DNA of 64,000 nucleotides, taken from contig QGVH01000021.1 in the NCBI GenBank assembly GCA_003242735.1, positions 1 to 64,000 of the forward strand, read 5' to 3'. Positions 52,494 through 60,647 of the stretch are shown in pieces. How positions within the stretch are numbered: position 1 is the first letter of the stretch; each line of letters begins with the position of its first letter. The position numbers and the translations under genes are program-made. The notes beneath the pieces were generated by a model. That model made no database searches and was not told where the DNA came from. It saw only the letters and a program-made list of their open reading frames with translations. The DNA comes from a bacterium (GTDB taxonomy: Bacteria; Gemmatimonadota; Gemmatimonadetes; Longimicrobiales; RSA9).

Positions 52494-54038
52494 CTAGTGG
52501 AAGGGAAGCACCGCGGGCGAGGTGCGGTTCTGCACCAGCACCCGATTCATGTTGTGACGGATCACCGCGATCGTGTCGCCATCTTTGTAGGCGAAGGCAT
52601 CCATCTCGCGGTTCAATGGAATGAACGGCGGGATACGCGCCTGCAGATACGGGGAATTCCTTCCCACGTTCGGGTTCGTCTCCGCCTCGCGCATCGCCAC
52701 CGGGAACCGGATCCCCAGGTCCGACATGCGGCGACCCTCGAGCACGAAGATCTCCTGCCGCATCAGGTAGAGGAGCTCCAGCAGCGATTCCTCATCGGTC
52801 GCCGCGTTCAGCATCTCCGGCGTGACGGACGTGCCCGAGACGATCGGGACCTCGACACGCCCCTCGCTCCTCGTCAGCACGAGTCCCGCCCTCGGCGGGT
52901 CATCCGGGCTCGCGGCGACCCGCACGGCCGACGAATTGGGGTAGATCCACGTCCCGCCCTGCCGGCCGCGGCTCTGGCCGCGGTCATCGATCAGGGCCTT
53001 CGGCCGCGCGGCCACGACGTCGAGCAGCTCGAGGAGGTGAGCGCGCGCGCCCGCCAGATCCCCATCCGCGATGCTCGCCTCCGCAAGGATCAGGAACGCT
53101 TCTTCGCCTTTGAGCAGCGCGATCGGGCTCTGGTCGCCCGCCGACTCGCTGTAGTACTTGGGGAACAGGAAATCGAGCCGCGGCAGCGGCTGGAACTCGT
53201 CCTGCCCGGAATCGTAGACCGCGAACTGCATCGTGTTCGTCGGGCCGTCGGTCACATCGTACTGTACCTGGCGCAGGAGCATGGGCGCCGTGCTCCGGAT
53301 GATCGCCGCGGCCGCCACTGCCTCCGCCTTGTTCCCCATCGCGTAGTGCGCACGCGCGATCGCCAGCGTCGCCGCGGACTTCATGTCCGAGTCGGACGAG
53401 AGATTCCGCGCCTGCTCGAAATCGTTGATCGCGCGCGTCAACAGCCCCTCCGGCTCGACGACCGGCCCGCCCGCCTCTGCCGGCAGGCCCACGAAGTTCT
53501 CACCCGCCAGCAAGAAGGCGTAACCGCGGTGGAAGTGGAGCAGCGCACGCGTCTCGTCCGTGGCTGCCTGGTCCGCCTCGACGACGACCTCCAGCCCGTA
53601 GGTCGCCATTTCCCGGAGCCGGTGGATGGCCTCCTGGATGTTCGTCACGTCGAAGTCGGTCGGCTCGATCAACGGATTGTCGAACACCTTGCTGAACAGG
53701 GTTCGATTGTTGAAGACGTTGTCCGACACGACCTCGGCGCCCATGATGAGCTGGTCCACCGCCGCCGCGAGCTGCCGCTCCACGCCCCGTGCCCACGTCG
53801 TCGCGGCGTTCGGCGTCTTCAGGAAGTCCTCATCCGTGACGTTGGGGTTCTCCACCGACGTGGGGTCCAGGAAGTCGCAGGACGCCAGAGTCGCCACCAC
53901 GACCAGGATCGGAAGCAGGACGCGCCCGGCCCGGAACCCTTCCTCGTCGCAGACCGCGTCTCCGGTCGGAGAAGCTGGCCGAGATCCCCACGCGTTCCGG
54001 TGTCCGCCCGCGCGAACCGGGAGTATTACGTGCCGCAT
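52494..54038 (-). CDS. SusD/RagB-like substrate-binding lipoprotein
   Basis: 514 residues; the ATG at 54038 has a fine CTAGGAGGGG site. The lipobox is LASCDFLDP (Cys about 54), and the following DPTSVENPNVT is typical of mature SusD-like proteins. TPR-like helical pairs (LLHFHRGYAFLLAGENFVGL, AARAHYAMGNKAEAVAAAAI) and the closing block LLYLMRQEIFVLEGRRMSDL confirm the family. It is a surface-exposed lipoprotein that caps the TonB-dependent SusC-like channel encoded 12 bases upstream. The 50-residue extension before the lipobox is long, so a later start is possible. Ligand unknown. Confidence 0.9.
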   Translation of the reverse strand: MRHVILPVRAGGHRNAWGSRPASPTGDAVCDEEGFRAGRVLLPILVVVATLASCDFLDPTSVENPNVTDEDFLKTPNAATTWARGVERQLAAAVDQLIMGAEVVSDNVFNNRTLFSKVFDNPLIEPTDFDVTNIQEAIHRLREMATYGLEVVVEADQAATDETRALLHFHRGYAFLLAGENFVGLPAEAGGPVVEPEGLLTRAINDFEQARNLSSDSDMKSAATLAIARAHYAMGNKAEAVAAAAIIRSTAPMLLRQVQYDVTDGPTNTMQFAVYDSGQDEFQPLPRLDFLFPKYYSESAGDQSPIALLKGEEAFLILAEASIADGDLAGARAHLLELLDVVAARPKALIDDRGQSRGRQGGTWIYPNSSAVRVAASPDDPPRAGLVLTRSEGRVEVPIVSGTSVTPEMLNAATDEESLLELLYLMRQEIFVLEGRRMSDLGIRFPVAMREAETNPNVGRNSPYLQARIPPFIPLNREMDAFAYKDGDTIAVIRHNMNRVLVQNRTSPAVLPFH

Positions 54039-54050
54039 GGTCGTCCCCTC

Positions 54051-57041
54051 CTAGAACCTGGCGCGGAGGTTGAACAGGAACATGCGCGGCGCCGGGTCAC
54101 TCGCGTAGTTGAACCCGCCGACGCTCGCGCCACCCTGGGTGCGCGCACCCGAATGGTCGGACTCCGGATCGAAACTCGACTTCCACCAGCCGAACGGCTT
54201 GTGGGCCGCCAGGCCGATCTCGATCCCCTTCGCGAAGCCCGTGGTGAGGTGCTCCGGCAGCGTGTAGGACACCGACACGTTGCGGACGATCAGGTAGTCG
54301 GTGTCCTCGACGAACAGGCTGGTCAGGTTCAACCAGTTCGACGTCCGATCCAGCTCCAGCAGCGGCCGCGGCAGCTTCGGGTCGTCCAGGCCGTACAGGT
54401 AGCGGAACTGCCGATTGAACGAGTGGAGCTGCGCACCCGTCTGCCAGTCCGCCGAAGCGTTGAACCGGAGCCGCGGACCGACCGTGACGTCCAGCCCGAG
54501 CGTGCCGAACCGGTCCGGCAGCGGCTTCCCGATGTACTGGAGCGTCTCCACCCGGTTGAGCGTGCCATCCGGATTGAGGATCGCCTTCGAGCCCCGCAGG
54601 TAGCCCACCGGCTTCCCTTTCTCGACCACCGTCTCGATGGTCGAAGAGCTGAACCCGCCGATCGAGAAGATCGGCGAGCCGCCATCATCCACGACCTCGT
54701 TGTGCAGCGTGTTCAACGACGCGGTGAACCGCACACCCAGGTTCCGCCTGCGGATCAGGTCCGCGGAGACGGCGAGCTCCATGCCGCGGTTCTGGATCTC
54801 GCCCACGTTCCTGAGCTGCGTGCCCTGGCCCAACGATGGCGCCAGCGGCACGGGGAACAGCGCGTCCCGCGTCCGAGCGTCGTACCACGTCGCCCGCAGC
54901 GACAGACGGCCGTCCAGCGCCTCGAGGTCGGTGCCCAGCTCCACCGTGGCGGTCTTCTCCGGGCCCAGGTCCGGGTTGCCCGGCTGCCCGAACGCTGCGG
55001 ATTGCTGCCCCAGGTACGAGGCGAACGCGATCGTGCGGTCGTTCGCGAACGGCGCCGGGAAGTTGCCGGCGACGCCGTAGTTGGCGCGCAGCCGGATCGC
55101 GCCGATCCAGCGCGAGAGCGGGCCATCCCGGTAGAACGGCTCCGCACCGAGGTCGTAGACCAGCCCCGCCTTCGGATAGAACTGGAAGCCGACCTGGTCA
55201 CCGAACGCCGAGTTGCCGTCGGCCCTCAGCCCGACCTCGATGAAGTAACGGTCGAAGAAGCCCCAGTTCTGCTGGATGTAGGCGCCGTAGTTGACCACGG
55301 TCAAGAAGAAGTCATCTGCTTCGGTCTGACCGGCGCCCCGGACCGTCTCCGCGCCGTCCCGCACGTTGCGCGCGATGCGCGCCGCCTGCTCGTCCTGGTC
55401 GCGGAAGAGCTGCGCGCCCACGTTCGTCACGACCGAGAGCGATCCGCGGTTCCACTGGTGTTGTCCCGCTGCTTCCAGGGTGAGCCCGAGGAATCGCCGG
55501 TCGTAGCTGTCGATCGTGCCGCGGTCGTCCGTCCCCGGCGCCGCCGCGCCGGTGTGCACCAGGAACTCGTTGGTCACGATCCCGCGCTCGTTGCTGTTGC
55601 GCGAGTCGATCCCCACCAGCGCGCGGAACGAGAGGTCCTCGCGGGGCTGCCACCGCATCGCGTGGGACATCTGGAACCGCGCGACCTGGATCCGGTAGTC
55701 CTGCAGCTCTTCGGCCCGCTTCAGGAACGCCCGCAGCCGCTCCAGCTCCTCCGCCGACATCTCGTTCAGGTTGTTGCTGAACCCGAGCGCGAAGATGCGG
55801 CCGCCCTCGAGCAGCCACAGCGGCGTGTAGCCGCCCGCGTTGCCGTCACGCGTCCGCTCGTAGTGGTTCCAACCGAAGGCGAACGAAGCGTCGTAGCGCA
55901 GGCGTGGCGCGATGTTGGCCGTCAGTCCGGTCCGGGCCTGGTAGGTGCGCGACGCGTTGTTCCCGATCCGGTAGCCTGCCCGGTCCTGGACGCTCCCGCT
56001 GAACGACCACGTCATGTCTTCCGTTCCGCCGTTCCCCGCCAGGCGGTACGTCTGCGTGCGCCCGTTCCGGTACAGAAGCTCCGCCGTCCGAGGGAAGAAG
56101 AAGTACTTCGAGTCGACGTTCTCGATGCCGAGTTCCGTCTCTACCGTGAACTGCGCCTGGCCGGGAACGCCCTTCTTCGTGAAGATCTGGATGACGCCGT
56201 TGGCGGCATCCGATCCGTACAAGGTGGTCGCGGCGCCTCCGGGGATGTACTCGATCCGTTCGATGTTCTCCAGCGGGATGTCGGCGATCGCCGATGTCTG
56301 CGTCCCCTGGTGCGCCGGTCCGGAAACGCTGAGCGAGAGCTCGGCACGGGTGTTCAGGTTGTCCACGCGGACGCCGTCCACGTAGATGACCGGCGTGCTC
56401 GAACGGCTGACCGACACCGGTCCCCGAGCGCGGATCAACGAGGTCGCGCCCGGCTGCCCGGAGGTCATCCTCACCTGTGCGGTCGGGAGCTGCGCCTGGA
56501 GCAGTTGGTCCAGCCGCGACACGGGCGCGGACTCGATCGCGGTGGACGAGATCACCTCCACGTTCGTCGAGAGGCGACGTCGCGAGATCTCCGACCCCTG
56601 ACCCGTCACCACCAGCTCGTCCAGGGCCAGGGCGGTGTAGCGCAGCTCGAAGTCGACCGTTGTCGTCCCCTCACCGACCTCCACCTGGAGTCGGGCCGTG
56701 TGGTAGCCGAGACGGCTCGCCTCGATCGTGTGTCGCCCGGACGGCACCCCGGGGATGAGGAATCGGCCCGATTCGTTGGTGAGTGCGCGGAGGTTGGTCC
56801 CGACGATCCGTACCTCGGTCGCCTCGAGCAGCGCGCCCGTTTCGTCGCGTACGACGCCGGTCACGGTGCCCCGCTGCGCGGCGAGGGGTGCGGCGGCGAG
56901 GAGGAGCAAAGCGAACGCGGCGGCCGCCTGGCCCCACCGGAGCCTTCGCCACCGCCGCGCTCTCTGGTCTCCGCGCTGGTCGAGTCCGCGAATGATCGGA
57001 TGGTTCGGTCGAGTCGGGCGAGAACACTGCTGACGGGTCAC
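54051..57041 (-). CDS. SusC/RagA-like TonB-dependent outer-membrane receptor
   Basis: 996 residues from a GTG at 57041 with GGAGGAG. A signal peptide (cleavage near APLAAQ) is followed by a carboxypeptidase-regulatory-like domain (GTVTGVVRDETGALLEATEV, GYHTARLQVEV). Next comes the TonB plug with DELVVTGQGSEISRRRLS, VIYVDGVRVDN and IEYIPGGAATTLYGSDAANG. A large 22-stranded-type barrel ends in the C-terminal Phe of FNLRARF. It imports a ligand captured by the SusD-like partner, powered by TonB. Expression likely starts at the promoter around 57152-57180. Confidence 0.95.
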   Translation of the reverse strand: MTRQQCSRPTRPNHPIIRGLDQRGDQRARRWRRLRWGQAAAAFALLLLAAAPLAAQRGTVTGVVRDETGALLEATEVRIVGTNLRALTNESGRFLIPGVPSGRHTIEASRLGYHTARLQVEVGEGTTTVDFELRYTALALDELVVTGQGSEISRRRLSTNVEVISSTAIESAPVSRLDQLLQAQLPTAQVRMTSGQPGATSLIRARGPVSVSRSSTPVIYVDGVRVDNLNTRAELSLSVSGPAHQGTQTSAIADIPLENIERIEYIPGGAATTLYGSDAANGVIQIFTKKGVPGQAQFTVETELGIENVDSKYFFFPRTAELLYRNGRTQTYRLAGNGGTEDMTWSFSGSVQDRAGYRIGNNASRTYQARTGLTANIAPRLRYDASFAFGWNHYERTRDGNAGGYTPLWLLEGGRIFALGFSNNLNEMSAEELERLRAFLKRAEELQDYRIQVARFQMSHAMRWQPREDLSFRALVGIDSRNSNERGIVTNEFLVHTGAAAPGTDDRGTIDSYDRRFLGLTLEAAGQHQWNRGSLSVVTNVGAQLFRDQDEQAARIARNVRDGAETVRGAGQTEADDFFLTVVNYGAYIQQNWGFFDRYFIEVGLRADGNSAFGDQVGFQFYPKAGLVYDLGAEPFYRDGPLSRWIGAIRLRANYGVAGNFPAPFANDRTIAFASYLGQQSAAFGQPGNPDLGPEKTATVELGTDLEALDGRLSLRATWYDARTRDALFPVPLAPSLGQGTQLRNVGEIQNRGMELAVSADLIRRRNLGVRFTASLNTLHNEVVDDGGSPIFSIGGFSSSTIETVVEKGKPVGYLRGSKAILNPDGTLNRVETLQYIGKPLPDRFGTLGLDVTVGPRLRFNASADWQTGAQLHSFNRQFRYLYGLDDPKLPRPLLELDRTSNWLNLTSLFVEDTDYLIVRNVSVSYTLPEHLTTGFAKGIEIGLAAHKPFGWWKSSFDPESDHSGARTQGGASVGGFNYASDPAPRMFLFNLRARF

Positions 57042-57151
57042 GGCCGGCTCCTCCGTCCGGAAGATGAACGAGAACCCCGCAGTTCGATGAACGCCGCTGC
57101 GTTGCGGTCAAGCCGACGGCGGCGCGGACTCTCCCATTCGCGTTTGATATC

Positions 57152-57180
57152 GAGTATACAATATGGAAGGTTGACAGGCA
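57152..57180 (-). promoter_or_regulatory. promoter of the susC operon with AGTATACAAT box
   Basis: On the minus strand, TTGCCT, a 17-base spacer and TATACT form a sigma-70-type promoter whose start site would be near 57145, about 105 bases before the SusC start. The plus-strand sequence AGTATACAAT (57152-57161) covers the -10, and TTGACAGGC (57170-57178) covers part of the spacer and -35. The same two words recur at 57328. Confidence 0.65.
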
Positions 57181-57307
57181 ATGCACCCGTGGAAGTGGTT
57201 GCCCCGAAACCCGTTTGGCACCGCGGGCCCGCTTCCCTTGCTGGCACGCGGCCGTAGAGCGCGCGGGCGATGCCCTGTTCCCACCCGCCGTTCGCCGTGT
57301 CGGTCCC

Positions 57308-57350
57308 CTGACACGCCCGTTACGCACAGTATACAATCTTCTTGACAGGC
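57308..57350 (+). promoter_or_regulatory. promoter of the SDR operon with second AGTATACAAT box
   Basis: CTGACA (57308-57313), an 18-base spacer and TACAAT (57332-57337) form a plausible plus-strand promoter ending in the second AGTATACAAT box (57328-57337). TTGACAGGC follows after 4 bases (57342-57350), against 8 bases in the first copy. The rest of 57042-57438 contains nothing else I can name. Confidence 0.6.
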
Positions 57351-57438
57351 GTGGGGACCCGCCGCATCCTCACCTTCGGCCGAGCCCGCCGGCCGCGGGC
57401 CGGCGGAGAGACGGGCTGAAACGGAAGGAGCAGCCGAC

Positions 57439-58221
57439 GTGTTCGACCTGACCGGCCGCTGCATCGCCGTCATCGGCGCCGGAAGCGGCATCGGCGCCGC
57501 CGTCGCCGAGGCCTGCGCCCGCCAGGGCGCGACCGTGGCGTGCCTCGACATCCGGGAAGAGGAGGCCCGCGCCACGGCATCCGCGCTCGCGGCCCAGGGA
57601 GCGTCCGCCGAGGCCCTCGGCGTGGACATCCGCGACGCTGCCCAGGTGGCCGAAGTCGCCGATTCGCTGGTCCGGCGGCACGGCCGCCTCCACGGGCTGG
57701 TGTGCACGCCGGGCGTGAACGTGCGCAAGCCGATCCTGGAGTACACCCCGGAAGACCTCGAGCGGGTGGTGGAGCTCAACCTGAAGGGCACCTTCCACGT
57801 GCTCCAGGCCACCGGGCGCCTGATGCGCGAGGCCGGCGGCGGCAGCATCGTGCTCTACGCGTCCATCCGGGCCCGCGTCGTGGAGCCGGGCCAGAGCGTC
57901 TACGCGGCCACGAAGGCCGGGATCGTGCAGCTCGCCCGGACCGCGGCCGCGGAGTTCGGCCGCGCGGGTGTGCGCGTCAACGTGGTCGCGCCCGGCGTGG
58001 TGGACACGCCGCTCACCGCGCCGATCAAGGCCCACACCGATTGGTACGACGCCTACGCGGCCAAGACGGCGCTGGGCCGCTGGGCGCGACCCGAGGAGAT
58101 CGCGTGGCCGACCGTGTTCCTCCTCTCGGATGCGGCGAGCTACGTGACTGGCACCGTTCTCTACGTGGACGGCGGCTGGACCGCCATCGACGGCCGCTTC
58201 CAGCCGCCCGGCATGGGCTGA
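57439..58221 (+). CDS. short-chain dehydrogenase/reductase
   Basis: 260 residues from a GTG at 57439 with GGAAGGAG. The classical SDR core is present: cofactor motif GAGSGIG (13-19), Asp63 region GVDIRD, catalytic Ser142 (LYASIRA), Tyr155 and Lys159 (YAATK), and the PG motif VVAPGVVDTPL. The usual NNAG strand reads VCTPGVN, a variation seen in some NAD-dependent sugar-acid or hydroxy-acid dehydrogenases. An Asp at 37 (CLDIRE) favours NAD over NADP. Ten bases separate it from the isocitrate/isopropylmalate-type dehydrogenase, so the two form an operon for successive oxidations. Confidence 0.93.
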   Translation: MFDLTGRCIAVIGAGSGIGAAVAEACARQGATVACLDIREEEARATASALAAQGASAEALGVDIRDAAQVAEVADSLVRRHGRLHGLVCTPGVNVRKPILEYTPEDLERVVELNLKGTFHVLQATGRLMREAGGGSIVLYASIRARVVEPGQSVYAATKAGIVQLARTAAAEFGRAGVRVNVVAPGVVDTPLTAPIKAHTDWYDAYAAKTALGRWARPEEIAWPTVFLLSDAASYVTGTVLYVDGGWTAIDGRFQPPGMG

Positions 58222-58231
58222 CGCTCCGGCC

Positions 58232-59293
58232 ATGGTTCGGCGTCATCGCATCGCCGTCATCGCCGGCGACGGCATCGGCCCCGAGGTGATCGAGGCCGCG
58301 ATCCCCCTCGTCGAGCGGGCCGCAAAGCGTGCGGGCGCGTCCATCGAATGGGAGCGCTTCCCTTGGGGCTGCGATCACTACCGCGAGACCGGGCGCATGA
58401 TGCCCGCGGACGGCCTCGAGCGCCTGCGTCCGTTCGACGCGATCTTCCTCGGCGCGGTCGGCCGGCCGGACGTGCCGGACCACGTCTCCGTCTGGGAGCT
58501 GATCCTTCCCATCCGTCAGCGCTTCGACCAGTACATCAACCTGCGCCCGATGCGGCTGCTGCCGGGGGTGACCTGCCCGCTGGCGGGCCGTGGCCCGGCA
58601 GAGCTGGACATGATCTGCGTCCGCGAGAACAGCGAAGGCGAGTACGCGGGCGTGGGCCGTCGCGAGAACCGTGGCACGCCGGAGGAGCGCGCCGAGCAGA
58701 CCGGCGTCTTCACGCGTCGCGGGATCGAGCGCGTGGCTCGGTTCGCGTTCGAGCTCGCGCAGCGTCGGCCGCGCAGGCTGCTGGCCAGCGCGACCAAGTC
58801 CAACGCCATGCAGTACTCGATGGTGCTGTGGGACGAGGTCGTGGCCAGCGTCGCGGAGGGGTACCCCTCGGTGAGCTGGCGATCGTACCACGTGGACGCC
58901 CTGGCCGCGCGCATGGTCACCCACCCGGAAACGCTGGACGTGATCGTCGCCTCGAACCTGTTCGGCGACATCCTCACCGACCTCGGCGCTGCGCTGACCG
59001 GCAGCCTCGGCCTCGCCCCCGGCGCGAACCTCAACCCCGAGCGCGAGTACCCGTCGATGTTCGAGCCCATCCACGGCTCGGCGCCCGACATCGCCGGTCG
59101 CGGGATCGCGAACCCGATCGGCGCGGTCTGGGCCGGCGCGCTGATGCTCCAACACCTGGGACTCGGCGACGCGCATGACCGCTTGATCGCGGCGATCGAG
59201 GCGACACTCGCCGAGACCCGCATCCGGACGCCGGACCTGGGAGGACGGGCGACGACGCGGGAGATGGCGTCCGCGATCGCGGAACGGATCTGA
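58232..59293 (+). CDS. isocitrate/isopropylmalate dehydrogenase family (tartrate/D-malate type)
   Basis: 353 residues, the size of IPMDH and tartrate/D-malate dehydrogenases. Core segments: GDGIGPEVIEAAIPLVERA, catalytic-metal loop region DMICVRENSEGEYAGVG (with ENSEGEY as in TtuC/DmlA), active-site SATKSNAMQYSMVLWDEV, and NLFGDILTDLGAALTGSLGL. FEPIHGSAPDIAGRGIANPI completes the cofactor site. Absence of leuB neighbours (leuC, leuD) and the pairing with an SDR argue for decarboxylation of a hydroxy-diacid such as D-malate or tartrate rather than leucine synthesis. It ends in a hairpin shared with the converging gene. Confidence 0.92.
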   Translation: MVRRHRIAVIAGDGIGPEVIEAAIPLVERAAKRAGASIEWERFPWGCDHYRETGRMMPADGLERLRPFDAIFLGAVGRPDVPDHVSVWELILPIRQRFDQYINLRPMRLLPGVTCPLAGRGPAELDMICVRENSEGEYAGVGRRENRGTPEERAEQTGVFTRRGIERVARFAFELAQRRPRRLLASATKSNAMQYSMVLWDEVVASVAEGYPSVSWRSYHVDALAARMVTHPETLDVIVASNLFGDILTDLGAALTGSLGLAPGANLNPEREYPSMFEPIHGSAPDIAGRGIANPIGAVWAGALMLQHLGLGDAHDRLIAAIEATLAETRIRTPDLGGRATTREMASAIAERI

Positions 59294-59303
59294 ACGAGCG
59301 CGT

Positions 59304-59333
59304 TCGGCCGGCCCGGCGTCTGCGCCCGGCCGA
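59304..59333. terminator. hairpin between convergent genes
   Basis: TCGGCCGG (59304-59311) pairs with CCGGCCGA (59326-59333), with a further GGCG/CGCC possibility inside the loop, between the dehydrogenase stop (plus) and the M20 stop (minus). Confidence 0.6.
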
Positions 59334-59349
59334 CCCGCGCCCACCGGAG

Positions 59350-60645
59350 TCAGGCGTCCTCGACCCCGGCGAGATCCAGGATCGCGAGGGCGAGGACGCG
59401 GGTGGCGTCGACGAGGTCGGAGACGCTGCACCACTCGTCGGGCTGGTGCGCCAGGTCCAGGATGCCGGGACCGTAGGCAACGCAGTTCTCGATCCCCGCG
59501 ACGCGGGCCACGTGCTTGTGGTCGTAGGTCCCAGGGCTCGCGACCAGCGTCGCCTCGCGGCCCAGCACGTCCGCGATGGCCCGGCCCAGCGCTCCGATGA
59601 CCGGTGCGCCGGGGGGCGTGCGGACCGGCTCCACCACCATGAGATCCCGGATCTCGTAGCGGAATCCCGGCAGGCGGGTCTGCAACCGGTCGAGCAGCGC
59701 CACGATCTCCTGCCGCGTGGCCTCGAAGCCCTCCTCCGGCAAGAACCGCCGGTCGAACACGGCCGTGCACCGGTCGGCGACGCACGGCGTCTGGATCCCG
59801 TCCACCGGCTGCCCGCCCTGGATGCCGTTGACGTTCAGGGTGGGTCGTCGCGCGCCGTCGGGGACCACCGGCAGCTCCGTACGCCGTCTCGCGAGCTCGG
59901 GGAGCATTTCGAGGCGCATCGCCTCGAGCACGGCGCCCATGTGCTCGATGGCGTTCACGCCAAGGAACGGCATGCTGCCGTGTCCGATCTGGCCGTGGGT
60001 GGTCACCTCGAACCAGTAGACGCCGCGGTGCCCCACGCAGATGCGGTCCACGTTGAGCGGCTCGGGGATGATCACAGCATCGGTGCGGCCACGCGCGATC
60101 CGCCCCTTCTCGGCGAGATACGCCACTCCCGCGAACCCGCCGCTCTCCTCGTCGACCGTTCCCGACACCTCGACCGTCCCCGCCAGCCGGACGCCGGCGC
60201 GGCGGATCGCCTCGACCGCGTAGACGGCCGCGGCGATGCCGGCCTTCATGTCGGCTGCGCCCCGCCCGTAGATCCTGCCGTCTCGAACCACACCGCCGAA
60301 CGGGTCGAGCGTCCAGCCATCCCCCGCCGGCACGACGTCGAAGTGGCCGTTCAGGTGCACGAGCGGGTTCGCCCGCGCCCCCCGCAACGTGCCGACCACG
60401 TTGACGCGCGGATGCTCGCGCGTGTGCTCGGGCCGACCCTCGGCCTCGTGGTACTCGACGTCGAACCCGAAGCGGCGGAGCCGATCACCGATCGCCCGCG
60501 CGCAGTCCTCGTACGCCGTGCCGGGCGGGTTCACGGTCGGGATCCGGATCAGCTCCGCGGTGAACTCGACGACCTCGTCCGCCAGCGCATCGACGGCGGA
60601 CATGACCCGGTCGCGAACCCGGGCGGCGGACAGCACGCGCGCCAT
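59350..60645 (-). CDS. M20-family ArgE/DapE-like amidohydrolase
   Basis: 431 residues from ATG 60645, two bases after the symporter stop, with GAGGGAG further upstream. Zinc-site residues are His101 (LNGHFDVVPAG), Asp132 (GRGAADMKAG) and Glu166/Glu167 (GTVDEESGG), the last including the general base. The lid domain includes GHRGVYWFEVTTHGQIGHGS. Such enzymes deacylate N-acyl amino acids or related amides in the cytoplasm. Coupling with a sodium:solute symporter suggests it acts on the imported solute. The family member closest in motif style is the ArgE/DapE/formyl-aminopyrimidine deformylase group; exact substrate unknown. Confidence 0.92.
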   Translation of the reverse strand: MARVLSAARVRDRVMSAVDALADEVVEFTAELIRIPTVNPPGTAYEDCARAIGDRLRRFGFDVEYHEAEGRPEHTREHPRVNVVGTLRGARANPLVHLNGHFDVVPAGDGWTLDPFGGVVRDGRIYGRGAADMKAGIAAAVYAVEAIRRAGVRLAGTVEVSGTVDEESGGFAGVAYLAEKGRIARGRTDAVIIPEPLNVDRICVGHRGVYWFEVTTHGQIGHGSMPFLGVNAIEHMGAVLEAMRLEMLPELARRRTELPVVPDGARRPTLNVNGIQGGQPVDGIQTPCVADRCTAVFDRRFLPEEGFEATRQEIVALLDRLQTRLPGFRYEIRDLMVVEPVRTPPGAPVIGALGRAIADVLGREATLVASPGTYDHKHVARVAGIENCVAYGPGILDLAHQPDEWCSVSDLVDATRVLALAILDLAGVEDA

Positions 60646-60647
60646 GG

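Noticed and set aside
52116..57257. 1713-codon open frame on the plus strand
   Set aside because: It is antisense to SusC, SusD and part of the aldehyde dehydrogenase. The translation is Arg/Val/Asp/Glu-rich shadow text without domains, a common effect of high GC at third codon positions.
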